DNA of 64,000 nt from Marinobacter sediminum. GTDB lineage: Bacteria > Pseudomonadota > Gammaproteobacteria > Pseudomonadales > Oleiphilaceae. Location of the stretch: the NCBI RefSeq assembly GCF_023657445.1, contig NZ_JAGTWY010000001.1, positions 3,162,001 to 3,226,000 on the forward strand, in the 5' to 3' direction. Of the stretch, positions 16,801 through 26,652 are shown piece by piece. The position numbers and the translations under genes were made by a program. The notes under the pieces were generated by a model. The model did not search any database. It had not been told where the DNA came from and saw only the letters and a program-made list of their open reading frames with translations. Within the stretch, counting starts at the first letter, position 1, and each line of letters opens with the position of its first letter.

Positions 16801-18486
16801 CTAGTTAAGCGACCGCTTCGCCTGTCCCTGTCGCTGCCGCGCCTGCCAGTGGTCATCCATGGCCACAGGCGCGTCAGAAGGTTTCAGGGGCTCCTTGCCC
16901 CGAATCAGGTCGGCTGCCCGCTCGGCCACCATAATGGTGGGGGCGTTCAGGTTGCCGTTGGGTATGGTCGGGAAGATGGACGAGTCCACTACCCGGAGGT
17001 TTTTGATGCCACGGACACGGGTCTGTGGATCAACCACGGCCAGCTCGTCGGTGCCCATCTTGCAGGTGCAGGACGCGTGATAGGCGCTCTCCACCGCCTG
17101 CCGCACGAAGGCGTCGATCTGTTCGTCGGTCTGGACTTCCTCGCCCGGCTGGATTTCGGGGCCCCGATACTCATCCATGGCCGGCTGGTTGATGATTTCA
17201 CGGGTCAGACGGACACAATCGCGAAAGCCTTCCCGATCCGCTTCGTGCTGCAGATAGTTGAACTGGATACGCGGCGCCTGTTTCGGGTCGGATGACTCCA
17301 CATGCACAACGCCCCGGCTTCTCGGCTTGTTGTGACCAATATGCAACTGGAAGCCATCACCAGCAAACGCTTCTTTACCGTCATAACGCATGGCGGCGGG
17401 CAGGAAATGGTATTGCAGGTCCGGCCACTCAACGCCTGCTTTGGAACGGATGAAACCACAGGACTCGAAATGGTTGGTGGCGCCCAGGCCATCCTTTCTC
17501 AGGATCCAGCGGACACCGATTTTCAGCTTGTTCCACCAGTCGAGCTTGCTGTTGAGGGATACAGGCTTGTTGCAGCGGAACTGGAAATAGAACTCCAGGT
17601 GATCCTGCAAATTCTCGCCCACGCCCGGCAGTTCATGCTTTACCTCAATGCCGGCTTTATCCAGGACTTCGCGCTGACCAATCCCTGAAAGCTGCAACAG
17701 GTGCGGTGAACCAATGGAGCCGGCTGAGAGGATCACTTCTTCGGCGGCTTTGGCTTCGTGTACCTTGCCACCCTGCTCGTAACGCACACCGGTCGCGGTT
17801 TTACCGTCCAGCAGCACTTCGTGCACCAGGGCATGGGTCACCACCGTCAGGTTCGGACGCTGCATGGCCGGGCGAAGGTAGGCATTGGCCGTGGACCAGC
17901 GGCGACCGTTCTTCACCGTCATGTGCATGGCACCGAAGCCTTCCTGCTGGGCACCGTTATAATCGTTGGTGGGGAAATAACCGGCATCCACACCCGCGTC
18001 GACGAACGCCTTGTAAAGCGGGTTCTGCATGTTATTACCGTTGTTAACACCCAGCGGGCCAGACTCACCCCGGTAGTGGTCACCACCAAACGCCCAGGTT
18101 TCCGCCTTTTTGAAATACGGCAGCACATGCTGGTAATCCCAGCCGGTCGCGCCTTCCGAGTCCCACTCGTCGAAATCCCGGGCATGGCCACGCACATAGA
18201 CCATGCCATTGATCGAGGAAGAACCACCGAGCACCTTGCCCCGGGGGCAGTGCATGCGACGGTTGTCCAGATACGGCTCCGGCTCGGTCTCGAACTGCCA
18301 GGCGTACTTTTTGGTGTTCATGGGAATGGACAGCGCCGTGGGCATCTGGATAAAGATACTCTTGTCACTGCCGCCGGTTTCCAGCAGCAGCACCTTGTGA
18401 CGGGCGTCCTCGGTGAGGCGGTTGGCCAGTACGCAACCGGCAGAACCCGCGCCCACGATGATGTAGTCGTAGCGATTTTCTTTCAT
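16801..18486 (-). CDS. betA: Choline dehydrogenase
   Basis: 561 residues, a GMC-family flavoprotein. The FAD motif [17 protein letters not shown] is at the N-terminus, the GMC signature [19 protein letters not shown] near residue 83-101, and the C-terminal active-site region with the histidine [10 protein letters not shown] and [17 protein letters not shown]. It oxidises choline to betaine aldehyde at the inner membrane. Start ATG with GGAG upstream. It is the third gene of betI-betB-betA, with 27 bp between betB and betA. Confidence 0.95.
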   Translation of the reverse strand: MKENRYDYIIVGAGSAGCVLANRLTEDARHKVLLLETGGSDKSIFIQMPTALSIPMNTKKYAWQFETEPEPYLDNRRMHCPRGKVLGGSSSINGMVYVRGHARDFDEWDSEGATGWDYQHVLPYFKKAETWAFGGDHYRGESGPLGVNNGNNMQNPLYKAFVDAGVDAGYFPTNDYNGAQQEGFGAMHMTVKNGRRWSTANAYLRPAMQRPNLTVVTHALVHEVLLDGKTATGVRYEQGGKVHEAKAAEEVILSAGSIGSPHLLQLSGIGQREVLDKAGIEVKHELPGVGENLQDHLEFYFQFRCNKPVSLNSKLDWWNKLKIGVRWILRKDGLGATNHFESCGFIRSKAGVEWPDLQYHFLPAAMRYDGKEAFAGDGFQLHIGHNKPRSRGVVHVESSDPKQAPRIQFNYLQHEADREGFRDCVRLTREIINQPAMDEYRGPEIQPGEEVQTDEQIDAFVRQAVESAYHASCTCKMGTDELAVVDPQTRVRGIKNLRVVDSSIFPTIPNGNLNAPTIMVAERAADLIRGKEPLKPSDAPVAMDDHWQARQRQGQAKRSLN

Positions 18487-18513
18487 GCAATTGCTCCGGG
18501 TTGAGTCACTGGC

Positions 18514-19983
18514 TTAAAACGGCGCATCCAGGTCTTCCATGCCTACATACACCGACTTGATCTGGGTGTAGTAGTCGAGCGTGATCCTGCCGTTTTCGCG
18601 GCCAATGCCGGAAAGTTTGTAACCACCCACCGGCATTTCCGCCGGGGAAGCGCCGTAACTGTTGATCCAGCAGATACCGGCCTGAATCTGGTGAATCACC
18701 CGGTGCGCACGGCGGATATCGCTGGTGAACAGGCCCGCTGCCAGACCTGTATCGGTTCCGTTGGCCCGGGCAATGACCTCGTCCTCATCGGAAAAGGTGA
18801 GCACGGACATCACCGGCCCGAAGATTTCTTCCCGCACGATGCTCATGTCATCGGTGCAGTCGGTGAAAATGGTGGGCTCCACGAAATAGCCACCTTTGGA
18901 ATCTTCCGGCTCGAAAGCTCGGCCACCGTGGGTGAGTGTCGCCCCTTCAGAGAGTCCTTTGGCGATGTAGTCCAGCACCAGCTCCTGATGCTTCCTGGAA
19001 ATCAGGGCGCCAAAGTTGGTGTCCGGGTCCATCGGATCACCCGGCTTGATGTTCTTGCGGGTACGCTCCAGCAGACGGTCCATAAACCGCTCGTAGATAT
19101 CTTCGTGGACAAACACCCGGGTGCCATTGGTGCAGATCTCGCCCTGGGTGTAGAAGTTGCCCACCATGGCGGCCGAGATGGCATTTTCCAGATCGGCATC
19201 GTCGAAGATAATCAGCGGCGACTTGCCGCCCAGTTCCATGGTGACGTCCTTGAGAGTGGAAGACGCCGCCGACATGACTTTCTTGCCGGTCGCGACCTCG
19301 CCGGTGAACGATACCTTGGCGATGGCCGGCTCGTGGGTGAGCCATTCGCCCACCTCGGCGGCACCCTGCAGCACGTTGAATACGCCGGCCGGAACACCAG
19401 CTTCAGCATAGATTTCCGCCAGCTTGATCGCACCCATGGGGGTTTCTTCTGACGGCTTGAAAATCATGGCATTACCGCAGGCCAGTGCCGGTGCGGATTT
19501 CCAGCAGGCGATCTGGATCGGGTAGTTCCAGGCACCAATTCCGGCACAAATACCAAGCGGCTCGCGACGGGTGTAATAGAAGTCACCGCCCAGATCCTGC
19601 TGGTTGCCTTCGATGGATGGGGCCAGACCGGCAAAGAACTCAACGGCATCGGTGCCCGTGACCACGTCCACGGCTTCCGCTTCCTGCCAGGGTTTGCCGG
19701 TATCGCGGACTTCGCAGGCCGCCAATTCGTCGTTGCGCTCACGCAGCAGGGCCACCGCCTTGAGCAGAATGCGGCTGCGCTCAATCGCAGGCTTCGCCGA
19801 CCACTCGGCAAAGCCGGCCCGGGCGCTCTCAATGGCCGCCTGCTGCACGGATTCGTCAGCCACTTCCACCTCGTAGATCACCTCCCCGGTGGCCGGATTA
19901 ACGACGGGGAACACCTCACCCGTGCTGTTGGCAAGAAAACGACCGTGGACAAAGTTCTGGAAACGGGGTATCGAATTGGACAT
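18514..19983 (-). CDS. betB: Betaine aldehyde dehydrogenase
   Basis: 489 residues from the ATG at 19983; a longer open frame upstream overlaps betI and is not coding. Aldehyde-dehydrogenase hallmarks are the NAD-binding [22 protein letters not shown], the general-base glutamate in [12 protein letters not shown] and the nucleophile in [15 protein letters not shown]. It oxidises betaine aldehyde to the osmoprotectant glycine betaine using NAD(P)+. It lies between betI and betA in one operon, 19 bp after betI. Confidence 0.95.
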   Translation of the reverse strand: MSNSIPRFQNFVHGRFLANSTGEVFPVVNPATGEVIYEVEVADESVQQAAIESARAGFAEWSAKPAIERSRILLKAVALLRERNDELAACEVRDTGKPWQEAEAVDVVTGTDAVEFFAGLAPSIEGNQQDLGGDFYYTRREPLGICAGIGAWNYPIQIACWKSAPALACGNAMIFKPSEETPMGAIKLAEIYAEAGVPAGVFNVLQGAAEVGEWLTHEPAIAKVSFTGEVATGKKVMSAASSTLKDVTMELGGKSPLIIFDDADLENAISAAMVGNFYTQGEICTNGTRVFVHEDIYERFMDRLLERTRKNIKPGDPMDPDTNFGALISRKHQELVLDYIAKGLSEGATLTHGGRAFEPEDSKGGYFVEPTIFTDCTDDMSIVREEIFGPVMSVLTFSDEDEVIARANGTDTGLAAGLFTSDIRRAHRVIHQIQAGICWINSYGASPAEMPVGGYKLSGIGRENGRITLDYYTQIKSVYVGMEDLDAPF

Positions 19984-20002
19984 AAACAGTGAAACCTCAA
20001 GA

Positions 20003-20635
20003 TTATGAATTGGCTGTCTTTTTACGTAGCGGATGTAGCTGTTGTTTCTGTGCCTGCGCCAAGGTCTCATGCACAAAGCGCTTACACAGTGTTTCCGCGG
20101 CCTGGAAGCTCTCCTGCGGATCAATGCTCAACGCACTTCGCAACCAGAAGCCGTCGATCAGTGCCGCCGTTTGCCGAGACGCCGCAGTGGCCGCCTCTGG
20201 CGCCAGAACCTGGGCAAAGGAATAGCGCAGGTTGCTGAAGAGCCGCGCGTTGTTGATCTGTTGTAACCGTTGCAGCCCCGGCTCATGCATGGAACGCGCC
20301 CAGAAACTGAGCCAGGTTTTCGCCGCCAGCGACGAGCGCTGAAACTCGGAAAAATTGGACTCGATGATGCAGCCCAGGCGCTGCTCTGGCGAACCGTCTG
20401 TCTTCGCCATGCGTTCCCGCAACTCCTTGCCGAGTAGATCCAGCAAATACCGCGACGCCGCTTCGATCAGGCCCTGCTTGCCACCGAAATAGTGGCTGAT
20501 GATGCCCGAGGACATCCCGGCCCGTTTGCTGATGCTGACGATGGTGGTATTCAGCATTCCCACCTCGGCGATGGACTCGATGGTGGCGTCGATCAGCTGC
20601 TGCTTCCGTGTGTCTTTCACTCCAACTTTTGGCAT
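20003..20635 (-). CDS. betI: Choline-responsive TetR-family repressor
   Basis: 210 residues. The N-terminal TetR helix-turn-helix reads [17 protein letters not shown]...[25 protein letters not shown], closely matching BetI of E. coli. The start [10 protein letters not shown] is also BetI-like. BetI represses the bet genes and is released by choline. It is the first gene of the operon, and a perfect 20-bp palindrome 45 bp upstream of its start is the likely operator. Confidence 0.92.
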   Translation of the reverse strand: MPKVGVKDTRKQQLIDATIESIAEVGMLNTTIVSISKRAGMSSGIISHYFGGKQGLIEAASRYLLDLLGKELRERMAKTDGSPEQRLGCIIESNFSEFQRSSLAAKTWLSFWARSMHEPGLQRLQQINNARLFSNLRYSFAQVLAPEAATAASRQTAALIDGFWLRSALSIDPQESFQAAETLCKRFVHETLAQAQKQQLHPLRKKTANS

Positions 20636-20679
20636 GGCGACTTCGCTGTACCCTCCGGTCCGCTTGGTTCAATTTTTTA

Positions 20680-20699
20680 TTAATTGAACGTTCAATTAA
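20680..20699. promoter_or_regulatory. BetI operator palindrome
   Basis: A perfect 10+10 palindrome, TTAATTGAAC/GTTCAATTAA, directly upstream of betI. The core TGAACGTTCA agrees with the symmetrical, TTGAAC-type sites bound by TetR-family repressors of this group. It is placed to control betI-betB-betA together. Confidence 0.8.
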
Positions 20700-20825
20700 C
20701 GATAAGGCTACAGAAAAGATTACAGGCTTTCAACGTTGGTCAGAAAACGAACAGGTAAAAATAGGGAGTGCTTCGGAAAAACCTGAGTTTTACCGGGAGT
20801 TTGGGGGAGTTTTCAGCTTTTACTC

Positions 20826-21035
20826 TTACTTTCTTCGATAATCCGGATCCGTCCAGCATATCGGCAAGGATTCACCAGACGGGAAACTCAGTTCCGCCTT
20901 CAGGTAAAACTCTGCATCCTGGGCTTCCTCACCGTAATGCAGACTGCCTTTGACCCGGGTTTCATGGGGGTCGAACAGCAAACGGGTATCCAGCACCTCA
21001 ATCAGGTGCCCGGTGGATTTCTCTGCCACAAACAT
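20826..21035 (-). CDS. Small conserved hypothetical protein
   Basis: 69 residues from the ATG at 21035 with CAGGAG upstream; an ATG six codons earlier is possible. The sequence MFVAEKSTGHLIEVLDTRLL ... FPSGESLPICWTDPDYRRK has no signal peptide or membrane segment. I recall similar short proteins in pseudomonads and relatives, but no function. It is on the same strand as the following deacetylase-fold gene, 36 bp after that gene's stop, and may be co-transcribed with it. Confidence 0.65.
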   Translation of the reverse strand: MFVAEKSTGHLIEVLDTRLLFDPHETRVKGSLHYGEEAQDAEFYLKAELSFPSGESLPICWTDPDYRRK

Positions 21036-21071
21036 ATCGCGCTCCTGTTCCAATCATTTCAGGAAGACCAG

Positions 21072-22196
21072 TCACTGGTCAGAGGGTTCGTCGGAAAACG
21101 CGCTGAGGTGGAAGGCAATGGCCTCATCCACCGCATCCATCCCATATGACCTGGGTTCAGGAGCCGACCCGCCGGCGAGGACATCCAGAACAGAACGCAC
21201 ACCCTGGGCAAGCGACTCCGTGTTGTAGCCACCTTCCAGAACAAAGGCGATTCGACCGTCACAAAGCCGGTCTGCCAAAGACTGCACAATGCTCGTCATG
21301 GCGGCAAAGCCCTCGAAAGAGACGTTCAGGGCAAGGTCATACCAGTGTGCGTCAAAACCCGCCGAAACCAGAATCAAGTCCGGTTTAAAGTACTCTGCTG
21401 CCGGCACCAGTATCTCGTTTAAAGCCTTCAGGTAGGCCTCATCGCCGGCGCCGCCCGGCATGGGAACGTTTATCGTGGTGCCCTCTCCCATTCCTGCGCC
21501 AACATCCTCCAGGTTGCCACTGCCCGGATAAAAAGGCGAGGCCCGGTGAATATCGAAAAACATGACATGCGGGTCCGCCCAGAATATGTCCTGGGTACCA
21601 TTGCCGTGATGTGCATCCCAATCGACGATCAGCACCCTCTTGCAGCCAAGCTCGGCCTGAGCGTGAGCCGCGGCAACGGCGACATTATTCAACAGGCAAA
21701 ACCCTCTTGCGCGCACCGGTTCCGCATGGTGACCAGGGGGCCGAACCAGCGCAAAGGCACTTCCGGTACTGCCCGCAACCACTGCCTCAACGGCGGCGAT
21801 AGCAGTGCCTGCGGCAACTTCAGCCGCCTCGATACTGCCGGGTGAAACCGCTGTGGTATCCACATCCAGCCAGGCGTTTTTGTCACGTAAGGAAAAGATG
21901 TCATCCAGGTAAGACTGGGTATGGACCCGGCCAAGCTGCTCCCGCGTGGCGGCCTTGCCGGGCTCAAACCGGACACCCGGGACCGGCTCACGCGTCAAAA
22001 GATCCATGATCGCGTGAATTCGGCCTGGATGCTCCGGGTATTTCCACTGCACATTCAGGCCGGCCAGAATCCCCCGAATGCGTTTATCCAGGCGGCCGGG
22101 AAGAAAGGCCGAATTGGCATCGGGGGCGTGATTGAGAACCCGTTCATCGTAAAACACGCTGACATCTCTGCGCTCTGCCACAGTTCGCTCCATCAT
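21072..22196 (-). CDS. Histone-deacetylase-fold amidohydrolase (class II-like)
   Basis: About 374 residues from the ATG at 22196 (the next codon is also ATG; upstream TTG/ATG starts are less likely). It has the histidine pair in [20 protein letters not shown], zinc ligands in [16 protein letters not shown] and [10 protein letters not shown], and the catalytic tyrosine in LEGGYNTES. It differs from the acetylpolyamine enzyme at 4050-5081 and is closer to the class II HDAC-like bacterial amidohydrolases. It should remove an acyl group from a small molecule or protein in the cytoplasm; the substrate is unknown. Confidence 0.85.
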   Translation of the reverse strand: MMERTVAERRDVSVFYDERVLNHAPDANSAFLPGRLDKRIRGILAGLNVQWKYPEHPGRIHAIMDLLTREPVPGVRFEPGKAATREQLGRVHTQSYLDDIFSLRDKNAWLDVDTTAVSPGSIEAAEVAAGTAIAAVEAVVAGSTGSAFALVRPPGHHAEPVRARGFCLLNNVAVAAAHAQAELGCKRVLIVDWDAHHGNGTQDIFWADPHVMFFDIHRASPFYPGSGNLEDVGAGMGEGTTINVPMPGGAGDEAYLKALNEILVPAAEYFKPDLILVSAGFDAHWYDLALNVSFEGFAAMTSIVQSLADRLCDGRIAFVLEGGYNTESLAQGVRSVLDVLAGGSAPEPRSYGMDAVDEAIAFHLSAFSDEPSDQ

Positions 22197-22356
22197 TCCA
22201 TCGTGGAGGGCACAGCGGCCACTGAGCGGACGCCATGCCACTGTCAGAAGCATAGTCAAAGAACCCGATACCCGACACCCAATCCGATTGCCAGGTTGGC
22301 TTTGGTGATCCTGCGACCCTTCACGAACACAACCCCGTCGTGGGCTCTTGCTCTGC

Positions 22357-23091
22357 CTATTGCGAACTCGTCCAGCCGTGGGTAATCAGTTGCTTCTCGG
22401 AGTCAGGTTCAAGGACCTCTCCTGCAATCATGCGGTCCAGGGCACTGTCCAGTACCGAGCCACCACTGGCGGTTTGGTAACCCTCCGGCTGGTCAGGTCG
22501 ACCGGTTTCAACTGCCGCAACCCGGGTCCATCCATCATCGCTCTCGTCCGTCCGGCAGGCGATGTTTTCCGAGGTGTTATCCGGCCCCTGCAAACGAAAC
22601 TGCCGGCAGTATTGCCCCTCTTGGTTGGTAAACGTAAGCCTGGGTATTAGCTGCTCGCCCGTGTCCAGCGTATGGCTTTTACCGCTCGGAGTGGTTTCCA
22701 GTCCCTTCGCCACGGCGTGCCAGCCTGCATCACCGGCCGGCGGTGCGAACGTCATTAGCTGGGCGACACCAAAACCCAGAACGAGGGCCGCTGCCACAGC
22801 CATACCGGTATGGGCCTGAAGCCCCTGCTGCATTCGGCGCCACCAGGGAAACCGAACCACCTGAGTGGATGACTGGTTTTCTTTTTCCAGCATGGCCGTC
22901 AGGGCGTCCGGCAAGGGCCTGTCATCAATGGCCGAATAGTGGGTCATCAGTTGTTCATCAACAGCCGCCAGTTCGGCCAGCCGGTCACTCAGACCAGGGT
23001 CTGCCATCAGGCGCTCCCGGACGGCCTGCATCTCGTGTTCCGGCAGCTCTGAATCCAGAAAAGCGGACAGAGTTTGGTCGGTGATGTTCAT
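22357..23091 (-). CDS. Membrane anti-sigma factor
   Basis: 244 residues. The N-terminal part ([36 protein letters not shown]) is the helical anti-sigma domain, without the HxxxCxxC zinc motif. One membrane segment follows (about residues 95-117, [17 protein letters not shown]), then a periplasmic domain of about 125 residues. It should hold the ECF sigma factor inactive at the inner membrane until an envelope signal releases it. Its ATG overlaps the sigma stop codon (ATGA), a strong sign of coupled translation. Confidence 0.85.
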   Translation of the reverse strand: MNITDQTLSAFLDSELPEHEMQAVRERLMADPGLSDRLAELAAVDEQLMTHYSAIDDRPLPDALTAMLEKENQSSTQVVRFPWWRRMQQGLQAHTGMAVAAALVLGFGVAQLMTFAPPAGDAGWHAVAKGLETTPSGKSHTLDTGEQLIPRLTFTNQEGQYCRQFRLQGPDNTSENIACRTDESDDGWTRVAAVETGRPDQPEGYQTASGGSVLDSALDRMIAGEVLEPDSEKQLITHGWTSSQ

Positions 23092-23579
23092 GAGGGTGTC
23101 CTCGCAGATGCAATGTTCAACGATGTGCTCAGGGCTGCCCGAGCCCGGGCCAGACGACTCATTACCGTACCCTTGGGAATATCCAGCGTGTCCGATACGT
23201 CCTGATAGGACATGCCCTGAATCGCGACCAGCGAGATGATGTGGCGCTGGTCTTCAGGCAATTTGGCCATGGCATCATCCACCTGCCCCAGCTCGATCTG
23301 ACTGGTGGTCGCCCGTTCACCATCGACAATCTGCCCTTCACTGAGCTCCGGTTGTTCTGCCGCATTCTGGCGAACCTTCCGGGCCCGGCATTCGTCTATC
23401 CAGAGGTTACGGCAAACCCGAAAAGCCCAGCGATCCAGTTCCACGCCATCCGGCACCTCTCGCCGTAAAAGGCGTTCAAAGGTACCCTGCAACAGATCGT
23501 CCGCTTCCGGCATGGATCCGGTCAGGGAATAGGCAAAGCGTCTAAGCCCGGGGATGAGCCTGGTCAGTTCGTGATTCAT
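23088..23579 (-). CDS. ECF-family RNA polymerase sigma factor
   Basis: 163 residues from the ATG at 23579. Upstream in-frame starts exist (ATG at 23600), but MNHELTRLIPGLRRFAYSLTG is the usual family beginning, and the putative promoter places transcription start close to 23600. Region 2 is FAYSLTGSMPEADDLLQGTFERLL. Region 4 is LPEDQRHIISLVAIQGMSYQDVSDTLDIPKGTVMSRLARAR. It directs RNA polymerase to a small set of promoters. Candidates, each GGAAT-N16-CGT(C/T), lie before its own gene, before the divergent protease gene and before the low-complexity secreted protein gene at 26614. Confidence 0.9.
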   Translation of the reverse strand: MNHELTRLIPGLRRFAYSLTGSMPEADDLLQGTFERLLRREVPDGVELDRWAFRVCRNLWIDECRARKVRQNAAEQPELSEGQIVDGERATTSQIELGQVDDAMAKLPEDQRHIISLVAIQGMSYQDVSDTLDIPKGTVMSRLARARAALSTSLNIASARTPS

Positions 23580-23608
23580 AGCGCCATGTCTCGTCGTCAT
23601 AGTCTGAA

Positions 23609-23633
23609 GACGAACGGGGAGAAAATTTATTCC
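23609..23633 (-). promoter_or_regulatory. Candidate ECF-type promoter of the sigma/anti-sigma operon
   Basis: Minus strand: -35 GGAAT (23633-23629), 16 bases, -10 CGTC (23612-23609). The wider -35 element TGGAATAAA is identical to that of the promoter at 26653-26677. Transcription would start about 20 bases upstream of the chosen ATG. Confidence 0.55.
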
Positions 23634-23642
23634 ATCGAATCG

Positions 23643-23667
23643 GGAATTTTTTTGTCGATGGCACGTT
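23643..23667 (+). promoter_or_regulatory. Candidate ECF-type promoter of the subtilase gene
   Basis: Plus strand: -35 GGAAT (23643-23647), 16 bases, -10 CGTT (23664-23667). It is back to back with the sigma promoter. The transcription start would fall only a base or two before the ATG at 23676, so the message would be nearly leaderless. Confidence 0.45.
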
Positions 23668-23675
23668 TTGACAGT

Positions 23676-25025
23676 ATGAGAGCACATATTATCAAAGGTT
23701 ATCGTACCGGGATCTTCATGGTCTTTATGGCCAGCGCTTCGCCACTCCAGGCTCTGGGGACAGGAAGCCTGGTTCAGCCGTCACTGAATTCCATTAACCG
23801 CCATGTGGAGAGTGCTGCCGAGCGCGCAGTGGACCGTGCCATGGAACGCCGCGCCTCACAACGACTCGAGACCACAGAGGAAAACCTTCAGGCCACCCTT
23901 GCCGAACTGCCAGAACGGGTGTCCATTCCTGCCGCCGATGGCTCAGAAGCCTTCGCAGACGTTCGGGTGGAAGACGGGTGGCGCGCCGTGGAGCGGCAAT
24001 GGCTGGTGACGGTCGATCCCGGTGAGCTGCAATACTTCCGGCAAAACGCCATTACCATACTTGAACAAACGCGGCTGTCAGGCCTCGGCCTCACAGTGCT
24101 GCGCTTTCGAGTGAGCGAAGCTGTCGACTCACGCAAGGCACTGACAGAGATCCTGCCAGAACACCTGATCGAAAGGCTCGACCGCAACCACATCTACAGT
24201 CCACAGGCTTCAGCAGCCGCCGACGGTCACCCCGACCCTGTCGCTGGCCGTTCCGGCTGTCAGATACCCATTAAGATGGGCATGGTCGATACCGCCATCA
24301 ACAGCAAACACCCGGACTTTTCCGGAGCCAGTATCGTCCAGAACCATTTCCTTGACGATCTGAATCTGAAGGAAGGCTTTCAGAAACCGGACAGCCACGG
24401 AACCGCCGTGGCCAGCCTGCTCGTTGGCAAGCTTTCGGGCCAGGGTGATGCCGGGCTCCCTAACGCGACCCTCCTGAACGCATCGGTTTTCTTCGGTCGT
24501 GAGGACCTCTCCTCCGGGGCGACGCTGATGCACCTGGTGAGAGGCCTGAACTGGCTGGTTTCCCAACAGGTCAGGCTGATTAACATCAGCATGGCGGGGC
24601 CCGATAACCGGCTCCTGGCCACCGCCATACGACAGGTGTCGGAGGCCGGTATAGCCATGGTCGCCGCTGTCGGGAATCAGGGTCCCGCCGCACCACCTCT
24701 GTATCCGGCGGCCTATCCGGGTGTGGTAGGTGTTACCGCCGTTGGCCCGAACAACCGGGTGTATCGGTGGGCCAACCACGGTGAGCAGGTCGATTTTGCG
24801 GCTCGGGGCGTGGATGTCCGCGTCGCCGCCAGCGGGGGTGGTTACGAGCGAAAGAGCGGCACCTCCATGGCCACTCCCCTCATTACCACCCGGCTTGCCT
24901 GTGAAGCAGCCCGCTCGGCCGACCCGCTCCCGGATCTGGTTCGGCGCCTGGCAGATCAGGTTCAGGACCTGGGCAAGGCCGGGCGGGACCCGGTCTTTGG
25001 GTACGGAGTCCTGGTTGCGCCGTGA
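23676..25025 (+). CDS. Secreted subtilisin-like serine protease (S8)
   Basis: 449 residues from the ATG at 23676, which opens a signal peptide (MRAHIIKGYRTGIFMVFMASASPLQALG). No Shine-Dalgarno is seen, and an in-frame ATG at 23658 is an alternative. Residues about 30-190 form an N-terminal region with an Arg/Glu-rich helical stretch, perhaps a propeptide. The S8 catalytic triad is D205 (MGMVDTAINSKHPDF), H241 (DSHGTAVASLLVG) and S397 (KSGTSMATPL), with oxyanion asparagine N334 in AAVGNQGP. All four are intact, so it should be active in periplasm or outside. It is divergent from the ECF sigma/anti-sigma operon and convergent with the beta-barrel gene (15 bp apart). Confidence 0.9.
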   Translation: MRAHIIKGYRTGIFMVFMASASPLQALGTGSLVQPSLNSINRHVESAAERAVDRAMERRASQRLETTEENLQATLAELPERVSIPAADGSEAFADVRVEDGWRAVERQWLVTVDPGELQYFRQNAITILEQTRLSGLGLTVLRFRVSEAVDSRKALTEILPEHLIERLDRNHIYSPQASAAADGHPDPVAGRSGCQIPIKMGMVDTAINSKHPDFSGASIVQNHFLDDLNLKEGFQKPDSHGTAVASLLVGKLSGQGDAGLPNATLLNASVFFGREDLSSGATLMHLVRGLNWLVSQQVRLINISMAGPDNRLLATAIRQVSEAGIAMVAAVGNQGPAAPPLYPAAYPGVVGVTAVGPNNRVYRWANHGEQVDFAARGVDVRVAASGGGYERKSGTSMATPLITTRLACEAARSADPLPDLVRRLADQVQDLGKAGRDPVFGYGVLVAP

Positions 25026-25040
25026 GATGGACCACAGCTG

Positions 25041-25985
25041 TCAGAACTCTGCCCGCAGCGTGACCGAGGCGACGGTTTTATCGTAGTCCGCAGAATCTAA
25101 TGTCGAGCTGGCGTCCGTCGTCTCAACCCGGGCTTCCGCAGACAGCAAACGGGTGAGGCCAATGGTCCAGCTCACATCGGCAATGGAAATCCGGTCACTC
25201 CGGGTCTCGGATGAGACCGATCCCGGGCCCGGTAATGGGAACCCGGGGCTCTCCTCAGTCGAGACCGGCTCATCGTATTCCCGGCTCTCATAACGCCACC
25301 CGAACCGCAGGGTGTTCTTCTGACCGGATATCCGGAAGTGGTGTTTCAGCCGGAGACGGGCAGCCAACATGGCGTAATCGTAGGCATCAGAATTCGCGTC
25401 TTCCTCGTCACCTTCAAACCCCAGGACGAAAAGCGTCTGACTGTCATTGAAGAAGAAGAAACTCTCCAGGCTCAGCCCCCGGGCCCGGGCATCCCGCTCA
25501 TCGTCCTCCTCGAAAGACTTCCGTTTATCCACAATACTTGCCAGCAGATAAACATCGTCGCCAATGAGTTTGCCAAGGTACGCACTGGTTCTGCCGTATT
25601 TCAGGAAAGGATCAGAATCCAGTGTGGCGTATGAAAAATGATGACTGGCGCCAAGGGTAACCGATGCGATGTCGTAGCTCAGATCCGCCGATGCCAGATG
25701 AAGGTCCTGATCAAAATCGCTGTAGGTCTTATAGTTCCTGGACGTAAAATCATAGGTCCCGGTGAGTGTCAGATGGTCGGCGGGCTGGCCACTGGCCTCC
25801 ACACCGGTGCCAATCAACAATGCCTGGTCACTCTTGCCAGACGCGGTCTCCAACGCCTCGACATTCAGGTTGCTGTCATACTCCGCACCCGCCTCAACAT
25901 AAGCGCTCATATCTACGGCGCAAACAGGCGCAGCAGCGCCCAGTGTCAGCGGGAATGCAATGAACAAACGTTGAATGGACTGCAT
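25041..25985 (-). CDS. Outer-membrane beta-barrel protein
   Basis: 314 residues with a signal peptide ending PVCA-VDMSAY. The rest consists of alternating beta strands with aromatic girdles (AYVEAGAEYDSNLNVE, LTLTGTYDFTSRNYKTYS, TLRFGWRYESREYD) and ends in phenylalanine (VTLRAEF), as expected of Bam-inserted barrels. Strand count suggests about 12-14 strands. It resembles the barrel part of surface-assembly or export proteins, but no family is certain. The upstream low-complexity gene is on the same strand, 68 bp away, with a terminator between them. Start ATG has GGGAG upstream. Confidence 0.75.
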   Translation of the reverse strand: MQSIQRLFIAFPLTLGAAAPVCAVDMSAYVEAGAEYDSNLNVEALETASGKSDQALLIGTGVEASGQPADHLTLTGTYDFTSRNYKTYSDFDQDLHLASADLSYDIASVTLGASHHFSYATLDSDPFLKYGRTSAYLGKLIGDDVYLLASIVDKRKSFEEDDERDARARGLSLESFFFFNDSQTLFVLGFEGDEEDANSDAYDYAMLAARLRLKHHFRISGQKNTLRFGWRYESREYDEPVSTEESPGFPLPGPGSVSSETRSDRISIADVSWTIGLTRLLSAEARVETTDASSTLDSADYDKTVASVTLRAEF

Positions 25986-26005
25986 GGTTCGATACTCCCA
26001 ATCAC

Positions 26006-26037
26006 AAAAAAAACCGGACTGATCAACAGCCCGGTTT
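26006..26037 (-). terminator. Terminator after the low-complexity secreted protein gene
   Basis: Arms AAACCGG and CCGGTTT around a 13-base loop. On the minus strand the stem runs into a T tract of eight. It lies between the low-complexity gene and the beta-barrel gene, so the second gene would be expressed by read-through or from its own promoter. Confidence 0.75.
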
Positions 26038-26053
26038 AAACCCGTTCAGCACG

Positions 26054-26614
26054 TTAGAGCAGACCACCACCGGTGGAATTCCGGACGGTCCCTTTCACGC
26101 TGTTGCGAACCTCAGCTCTCACACTGTCGGAAACCGACGTGCCCACTTGCTGACGCGTCTGGGCCTGGACTTCGGTTTCGCGGGTTGCCCGGATCCGGTT
26201 CCGGGCCTGCTCGCCGGTACCGGAAGCTTCATCACGGGCAGAGCCAGCCTCGGCGCGGGCGGTGCCCTGGACCTGCTGACCGACAGACACACCGGCTTCA
26301 ACGGTCTGACGCCCGGTTTGCTGCGCCTGCTCTTTCACGTCAAATGCAGCCTGCTCAGCGGCATCACCGGTTGTCCGGGCCTGAGCTGCCGAGTTCTGGC
26401 TGCCACGAGCAGAAACGTCTGCGTCAGCACGGGCCTCACCTTTGGCACCGGCACTGGCCTGCGACTGATTTCCTCCATCAGTACCGCCATTCGCCTGGGC
26501 GCTCATACGGACGTCTGCTTCGGCACTGGCGCTCCCGGAAACCGCATTTTCCGCTGCAGAGGCGGAAACCGCCATGATGGAACAGATCGCAAGTGTCAGA
26601 GTACGTTTCATCAT
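26054..26614 (-). CDS. Secreted Ala/Gly/Ser/Gln-rich low-complexity protein
   Basis: 186 residues, with AGGAGG ahead of the ATG (a second ATG is the next codon). A signal peptide (MMKRTLTLAICSIMAVSASA-AEN) is followed by a mature chain made almost only of Ala, Gly, Ser, Gln, Arg, Glu, Thr, Asp and Val. It has many short near-repeats such as SASAEADV, ARADADVSARG and QTGRQTVEAGVSVGQQVQG, and no Cys, Trp, Tyr or Pro in the mature part. It is predicted to be largely disordered or helical. The tail DSVRAEVRNSVKGTVRNSTGGGLL is the least repetitive part. No known family is recognised. The candidate ECF promoter upstream links it to the sigma factor three genes away. Confidence 0.75.
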   Translation of the reverse strand: MMKRTLTLAICSIMAVSASAAENAVSGSASAEADVRMSAQANGGTDGGNQSQASAGAKGEARADADVSARGSQNSAAQARTTGDAAEQAAFDVKEQAQQTGRQTVEAGVSVGQQVQGTARAEAGSARDEASGTGEQARNRIRATRETEVQAQTRQQVGTSVSDSVRAEVRNSVKGTVRNSTGGGLL

Positions 26615-26652
26615 CGTTATTCCTCCTGGTTTTCTGTTGTCTTCACCCGGGT

